Origin: Cephalothrix simula
Taxonomy: Eukaryota > Nemertea > Palaeonemertea > Archinemertea > Cephalotrichidae
Length of the DNA: 13,097 nucleotides
Assembly: GCA_035591015.1 (NCBI GenBank)
Contig: JAXIUW010148892.1
Coordinates: forward strand, 1-13,097
Direction of reading: 5' to 3'
A model generated the notes under the pieces. It had not been told where the DNA came from, did no database searches, and saw nothing but the letters and a program-made list of their open reading frames with translations. Both the position numbers and the translations under genes were made by a program. Positions within the stretch are counted from its first letter, which is position 1. The number at the start of each line of letters is the position of its first letter. Positions 8,426 through 13,097 of this stretch are shown here, piece after piece.

Positions 8426-8696
8426 GTGAAGTTTACGAAGATTTCGGATTTCTCGAAATATATTATGATTTTTAAAAAGATTTTCCAAGAAATTTTTTGA
8501 AAGATACATTTTGTGAAGATTTTGTGTCAAAAGATTTCATGAGATTTCGTAAGAAATCGTAAGATTTTGTGAGATTTCGCAATCTTTAGGTGAGGTTTTT
8601 GTCCAAGGTTATGCAAAATCTTTCGAATTTCTTCACAGGATTTCGCGAGATTGTGTGAAATTTCGTGTACGAAGATTTTCAGTTGCCCCCCCCCCC
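8426..8696 (+). repeat. Degenerate AGATTTCGTGAGATTT repeat array ending in a C11 tract
   Basis: About 250 bases are built mostly from variants of (A)AGATTT(C/T)GTGA, for example AAGATTTCATGAGATTTCG, AAGATTTTGTGAGATTTCGC and GGATTTCGCGAGATTGTG. Some units are reversed, giving hairpins such as GATTTC-GTAA-GAAATC (8543-8558). It ends in eleven C residues (8686-8696). The spacing is irregular, so it is a decayed minisatellite rather than a clean one. It is not coding. Confidence 0.55.
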
Positions 8697-9159
8697 TCTT
8701 GCTTTGATCTTTACTATTATGCTGCTACTGATGTTTCATTTTCGTTTTCATCTTTTATCTATTTTGCTTCTATATAAATACAAAATGACATCAAGAGTGT
8801 TCAGAGTGGTTTCCCTGTACAAGTAGGGTGATGCCTAAAGCTTTTGGTGATGCTGATAATTGACTTTAAATATTTTATTAGACAAAAATAGAAGCTTCCA
8901 TAACAGTCCAGTGAAGTTTTTACTAACAATAATTGCACTAGGTGTCAAATTATAAAGATCAATATAATATTTGGGCATTGAGACGCTTATTTGCGCTTAT
9001 AAGAGACGTACTCTTTCAATAGAGTTATGATTTTAAATCCAAAAGAAAAACAATGCAAAAATGGAGCTAATTTCAACTTGTTTTCAACCACAAATATTTT
9101 GCTAGTTTGTTAAAAAAAAACCTGTTCTCATACCCCTCTCATTGTGTATTTCGAACTAG

Positions 9160-9230
9160 TATTTTTCGACGGTAGGCGGAGATAAATCCTCTCGTTCACT
9201 AGAGTAATATTCTGCATGATCTGTGATATA
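9160..9230 (-). repeat. Dispersed repeat, copy C (inverted)
   Basis: Read on the minus strand, this gives ATGCAG, ATTACTCTAGTGAACGAGAGG, ATCT, CCTACCGTC and GAAAAATA in that order. It matches copy A in the upstream half and copy B in the downstream half, so it bridges the two. It lies in the next intron, in the opposite orientation. Confidence 0.6.
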
Positions 9231-9293
9231 TTTTTTGTATTTGCTATCGACTTTCCTTTACCTTTACAGTTTTTTGCCGCTAGGTACCATATG

Positions 9294-9306
9294 CATGGTG
9301 ACGTCA
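9294..9306 (+). promoter_or_regulatory. CATGGTGACGTCA motif (CRE-like), second copy
   Basis: This exact 13-mer also occurs at 15-27. Both copies are preceded by a TAC (GGTACCATATG here, GTTAC there). It contains a perfect TGACGTCA. A shared repeat family or a shared regulatory site would both explain it. Confidence 0.3.
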
Positions 9307-10059
9307 TCAAAATGAAATTATCAACTGTGTTGGACTTTTGACGTTTAGGATTCTACCTTAAACCCATTGAAATCCTTATGGTTTCTCTGGAAATGCAGCT
9401 CTGATCAGCAATCAATCCCTCTGTTAAATCATTTGAACGTTTTTTTAGGCGTTCACCTTTTATTTTTCACCCAATTGCGATAAATTTGGGGCTCATTTTT
9501 TGAACTGATTTGTTGTGACTAATAGTTTTCGAGCCTGTACTGGTTTTTGCTTGCTTTAAAAAAAACTGTCTACCTAAGGACCCAAATGGGTTTTTGAAAG
9601 GTCACCTGAATCAGGGAATTAGCCTTTAAAAGTCTTAAAGAAACTCCTGTCCGATTACTGTGGAAAATTTTACACTTTACTCAATATTTAGACCGTTTAG
9701 ACCTTTTTACATCTGTCCGCCTTGGCTTTTTGGGACTTAGATGTTGACTAGTGCGGTTTCTTAAGGTTATAATTAACTGCGAATTGTAGCTTAAGGGGAC
9801 TTTCCATCTGTCAAATCGCATTTTTTATTCTATTCTTCACCATACAAATCTTTAAGGGTTAAGGTGGATTTTGAGCTGTAATTGAAGGCATTTGATTCAT
9901 GGAAGCATTAAGAAAGATTCAATGTGTAGAATTTATTCGCGTGCCTTTAATGGGAATCCTTTTAAAGCGGTAAATATTGAAAAAATTAATAGTTTTGATA
10001 AAAAAGCATTGTTTGAAAACATTTCCCAATTAATTAGACTTTAATCAATATTTATTTGA

Positions 10060-10080
10060 TGACCTTATTTAATAAGGTCA
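10060..10080. repeat. 21-bp palindrome TGACCTTATT-T-AATAAGGTCA
   Basis: Ten-base arms are perfectly complementary around a single T. The half-site AGGTCA resembles a nuclear-receptor half-site, here everted with its partner, but nothing else supports a regulatory role. Confidence 0.4.
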
Positions 10081-10423
10081 GCTTACTCAGCTAAGAAAGG
10101 TCTTTAAACAGGGTGACCACAGAAGTTAAGAAATTCCATAAATGGGTAAAAATACCCTTCTACAAACGCATGTAATTTTTGTACCAATCTCTTCTTATGT
10201 TTTTAGAAGTGCTGTGATCTATATCGGTTTTTAGTTTAATTTTTGTCACGAAAAGTGGAAATAAATTGAACTGTCATCATCATAGTTATCATTTGCAGTT
10301 GTGATTTTGAATCAAAATCAAATAATTGTTTTTGATGATAAAATCTTATAATTTCAATTTGATTTTTAAGATGATTTGATAAAATGAATCAATATTTAAT
10401 TTTCGTTATATTTTGATTTTCAG

Positions 10424-10484
10424 CAATTTGTCGGACGGGTTGCCATACTGTTCATGGGTCTTGTGAACGTCCCGGTGAATGTAG
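10424..10484 (+). CDS. Jag: Serrate/Jagged-family Notch ligand, exon for first part of EGF-like repeat 1
   Basis: This 61-bp internal exon lies between acceptor gattttcag|CA and donor TGTAG|gtaagt. It enters in phase 1: the G left by the previous exon plus CA makes Ala. It leaves in phase 2, with AG of an Arg/Ser codon. It encodes A-I-C-R-T-G-C-H-T-V-H-G-S-C-E-R-P-G-E-C and then Arg. This is the atypical first EGF repeat directly after the DSL domain of Jagged and Serrate, whose human counterpart reads A-I-C-R-Q-G-C and H-G-S-C-K-L-P-G-D-C. Four of the six EGF cysteines are here. The other two should open the next exon, which I could not find before the right edge, so the following intron is at least 2.6 kb. 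The length equals that of human JAG1 exon 5 as I recall it. With 6968-7222 it forms the minimal DSL-EGF Notch-binding unit. Confidence 0.94.
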
Positions 10485-10961
10485 GTAAGTAACGCCAACT
10501 GACCACAAATTTTAATACACCAATTTTTGAAAATTATGATACTACGCCTCATCTCACCAATAACTTTTCGCTCTACAAAAACTTGTTATGGAGCAATCTC
10601 AGATGCGAGAACTGCGAGAATTCTTAGACATCTGTCAATGGCTTGAAGGAGTTAAAGGAGAAGGGTTAAGACACCAATTTATCCCCCTAGTCCAGCTTAG
10701 TCGCATATTTCTCATACTGATATTAATCACTGACTTCATATGGATAATGATGTCTCGAAAACATCAATATATATCTGAAATTCAATGATTGTATTCTGTG
10801 ATTCGATGATTGCATTCAGTGATTCGAAAGAGTGTAATTTGCGACAAAATTAATTGTTTTCTTAACAGGCACAATTTCTATATCTTTTTTAAGCAATGCT
10901 AATGGACGGCAATATAATAAAATTGTTTACAATTTATGAAAATAGAAATGTGATTTGATTG

Positions 10962-11055
10962 TTCAATGTTTTTTTGAGTGCAATATGAGGTAATTGTAAG
11001 CGAGCTGCGCGAGTGCATTACTTGCCTCATATTGCACTCAAAATGGCACACTGAA
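10962..11055. repeat. Fold-back element with 19-bp perfect arms
   Basis: TTTTGAGTGCAATATGAGG (10972-10990) is exactly complementary to CCTCATATTGCACTCAAAA (11025-11043). Outside the arms, TTCAATGT (10962-10969) and ACACTGAA (11048-11055) are complementary at seven of eight bases, so the arms may run to about 30 bp with a small gap. The 34-base loop is CpG-rich and contains GCGAG twice (GCGAGCTGCGCGAGTGC). No target duplication was identified. It is a compact MITE-like or fold-back insertion. The open frame on the minus strand through it is a by-product. Confidence 0.65.
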
Positions 11056-11159
11056 ATAGCATGTATATTAATCTTATAAAGTTTCCAGTGCAACACATTT
11101 CTAACATGTACAAAGATTATAAAAATCTATAAAATAGTTTTCAATTCTGACCCTTAGAA

Positions 11160-11560
11160 TGTGAAATCCGGGGGTCGTAGACATGCGCAATCTGACGCAA
11201 CCCCCGGGGGCGCGGCAGTTATAATGTCGCCTTATATTGTCCCACCTGCGGGGACATTTCGGTGAAAGGTGCATAATAGGGCAAAAAATTAGGTCAGCTA
11301 GTGTACGTCATGTAAAAACACTTTGTCTTCACGTACCAGGTTGTTTGTTTAACGTTTAGATCACCCCCTCCCGACTTCTATGTCGTGCCGATCCAATTTC
11401 TTCGTTCGTTTTCTAGTGTACGCGCCGGGATGTGGTTTGTCCATGATTGACGTATTAGCTGTTTAAAGAATGTGTGAATAAACGTACGACGTTTTGGAGG
11501 AGGGGGAACAAAGCTACGTAAAAACGTCTAGCGGGCGTCGCATCTCGGGTGTTTGATATA
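11160..11560. other. CpG-richer block with short inverted repeats
   Basis: Base composition changes here to GC- and CpG-rich against AT-rich surroundings. It contains CCGGGGGT (11168-11175) paired with ACCCCCGG (11200-11207), TGTCCC and GGGACA around 11238-11255, and GACGTTTT (11488-11495) paired with AAAACGTC (11521-11528). CTAGTGTACG occurs twice, near 11299 and 11413. No frame with protein similarity was recognised. The composition suggests the remains of a longer mobile element. Confidence 0.35.
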
Positions 11561-11850
11561 GACATCCATTGAATGTGACATTCCGTCAATACATGTCCAC
11601 CATGACAATGAGAATATAGTATATTCAGGTACATTGTAATGAAAATGTCATTCATGTAACTTATGGTGATAGTAGGGGGTGGCCCTAATGAGAATATAAT
11701 TCAGATGGTAATTGCTAAAATACGCCACCAAATGACCAGCTGAGCAATCTGCTAATCCATAGGGGCTTAGGTGACCTGTTAGGTGTACTGTATGTACTTT
11801 TATGCATGAGAATGGGGTAACTGCCGTTGAAATTTATGATCCTGTCACTC

Positions 11851-12120
11851 TTCACCGAATCACTGAATGAATCAATTTTGATTGAATCACGGAAATTTAA
11901 TTGAGTGAAAAATTAAAATTGTAACTGAGTCATTAACTATTTTGCCGAATAAAAAAATAACCGATTATAATCGACTTTGTTTAGTCTAATCTCCAAAATT
12001 CATAATTCTCAAATTGCCAAATTCGAGCAAAATCTATAAAATTGCCGAATCACTTAATGAATTGCGGAATCGCATATTGCTGAATAGCCAAAACTATTGC
12101 CGAATCGTTAAGGCTACTAA
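11851..12120 (+). repeat. Degenerate ATTGCCGAATC repeat
   Basis: Variants of ATTGCCGAAT stand at 12013 (ATTGCCAAAT), 12041, 12061 (ATTGCGGAAT), 12076 (ATTGCTGAAT) and 12096, 15-28 bases apart. Related TTCACCGAAT is at 11851, ATTGAATCAC at 11881 and TTTGCCGAAT at 11941. Several copies continue into CAC or CG, then TTAATGAA. This is a decayed short-period tandem repeat, densest at 12010-12110. Confidence 0.5.
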
Positions 12121-12884
12121 TTGCCTCTTAATGATGAATTATCTCTAATAAAATATTTGTTGAACTTTTATATTTTAATCAAAACAAAAAAGCGATATAT
12201 AATATATCAAATAATTTAGAAATTGATTTTCATTTATAGAATTCCGTTTCGGAAACTGATCCGGAAGATTGAAAATAGTTTGCGCACGCGGATAGGATAT
12301 AACTAACACGCTCCTGTTAGGTGGTACAAACAGGATCTTTTGCAACTCGGAATTGATTTTTTAGATGGGTTCTGAACTTCTGATAATTTTATGTTTTGTC
12401 AAAAAATAAAATCTTTTTGGGCGCACGTGAGATTTTGTTTCTTCGAAGTTGAAAACTGCTACGCAACTTTAGAAGCTGGTTGTGTGCAAATATAGATCAA
12501 TGCGTTTTGGGCTAAAAAATCAAATACTTTATTAACATGGTCTTTTTGCTAATTAAATCCATGAGCATTAAATGCCGCCCAAATCAGCATCACTAAGGCA
12601 AACAGCTGCTGTGCGGTTAATTATGATTTTTGATGGAAAGGACTTCTCAAATGTATACCCGTGAATAATGAAATATTTCTGTAATTTCTATGTACTTTTT
12701 GCTAGGTTTTTGTGACAGATGGCACGATATTAAATGCCATGTTGCTAAAAAGTTCATTGATTATCAACCGAGCTGGTCTTTTGATTATAGCTAGATAATA
12801 GAGTACATTCTTTTTATGACCCTTTTATACTTTTTTGCGATTTTAATAAGCCTTAGAGCAGACAACCTCAGACACCGGGCGGGG

Positions 12885-13097
12885 GTGGTTGGTTGTCAAA
12901 ATGTTGCCGAAAAATTTGTCTGATGTGTGATAGAATGGGTTGTGTAAAAAAAACTTGTCGTAAATTTTTCTGACATCAGCTAGGATGGCGTCAAAAATTT
13001 ATCATAAAATTTATCTGATGTCGGATAAATTGGGCGGTATCAAGAAAATTCTGTCGCGTAAAATAAAATTTGGGAAAAATGTCACGAAAGCCCAAAA
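12885..13097 (+). repeat. Degenerate tandem repeat, period about 45-50, cut by the window edge
   Basis: Units follow the pattern GTCAAAA, then TTGTCGTAAAAATTTTTCTGA in variant forms, then a T/G-rich CAT/GTC segment and GGATRAATGGG. The TCTGA anchor recurs at 12919, 12969 and 13014, and a fourth, more diverged unit (CTGTCGCGTAAAA) starts near 13051. A partial unit (GTCACGAAAG) lies at the end. Copies differ at many positions. The array probably continues beyond the window. Confidence 0.55.

Larger units (their letters stand above)
7223..10423 (+). other. Intron between the DSL exon and the EGF-1 exon (3201 bp, phase 1)
   Basis: It starts gtaaga and ends ttttgattttcag. A GC-richer block with CCAGGGGCCCCCAACC near 7424-7450 and another with GCGCCGGCCCGGGCC near 8129-8144 look like remnants of old repeats. 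The 3' end (10300-10423) is full of GATTTT/AAAATC motifs, including the 17-base palindrome GATTTTGAATCAAAATC (10303-10319). Other contents are listed separately. The stretches 7460-7660, 7720-8120, 8700-9150 and 9310-10050 show nothing I can identify. Confidence 0.85.
10485..13097 (+). other. Downstream intron of the Jagged gene, 5' part
   Basis: It opens with gtaagt after the EGF-1 exon and runs off the right edge. The next exon should begin with one base completing Arg/Ser, then Cys-x-Cys and a W-x-G/C-x-H-G-x-C pattern. I found no such sequence. Besides the repeats listed, 10500-10960, 11560-11840 and 12130-12870 hold only AT-rich sequence and short frames without recognisable similarity. 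Confidence 0.75.

Noticed and set aside
8770-8783. TATATAAATA as a TATA box
   Set aside because: Such strings are frequent in AT-rich introns, and no initiator, exon or other promoter evidence follows.
10588-10788. Plus-strand frame of 66 codons shortly after the EGF-1 exon, considered as the next exon
   Set aside because: It lacks the Cys-x-Cys and C-x-H-G-x-C pattern required to complete EGF repeat 1, and no phase-2 acceptor precedes a suitable start.
10899-11096. Minus-strand 65-residue frame
   Set aside because: It passes straight through the fold-back repeat at 10972-11043 and has no protein-like features.

Overview
The window is eukaryotic, almost certainly an invertebrate bilaterian animal. 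It holds three short exons of one plus-strand gene with canonical GT..AG introns. The rest is AT-rich intron crowded with small non-autonomous mobile elements, fold-back repeats and degenerate tandem repeats. There are no bacterial-type operons, no CRISPR array, no rRNA and no functional tRNA gene. Every long open frame outside the exons looks like chance. I cannot name the species. A mollusc, annelid, brachiopod, hemichordate or echinoderm would all fit.

The gene is a Notch ligand of the Serrate/Jagged family. The three exons lie at 5913-5961 (49 bp), 6968-7222 (255 bp) and 10424-10484 (61 bp), and they join in one open frame with intron phases 1 and 2 between and after them. Spliced, they encode the last strand of the N-terminal C2-like (MNNL) domain with an E-A-W-D motif, a complete DSL domain with six correctly spaced cysteines, and the first part of the first EGF-like repeat. 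From memory, human JAG1 exons 3, 4 and 5 are 52, 255 and 61 bp, so the exon layout is conserved almost to the base. The signal peptide and start, most of MNNL, the remaining EGF repeats, the cysteine-rich region, the membrane segment and the tail all lie outside the window.

Layout. Positions 1-5912 are the 3' part of the upstream intron. This part holds a TTAA-flanked inverted-repeat element (77-324), a minus-strand tRNA-derived SINE (about 4372-4612) with a strong hairpin at its head, and a 318-bp MITE (5348-5665) flanked by a perfect 9-bp target duplication. Positions 5962-6967 are a 1.0-kb intron with two copies of a small dispersed repeat. Positions 7223-10423 are a 3.2-kb intron with perfect palindromes, a GATTT-rich degenerate tandem array and a third, inverted copy of the dispersed repeat. 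Positions 10485-13097 are the 5' part of the next intron. This part holds a 19-bp-arm fold-back, a CpG-richer block and two degenerate tandem repeats, one of which runs off the right edge.

Nothing here amounts to a new biological system. The items most worth following are the well-delimited MITEs, the three-copy dispersed repeat spread over two introns, and the nearly invariant exon structure of the DSL module.
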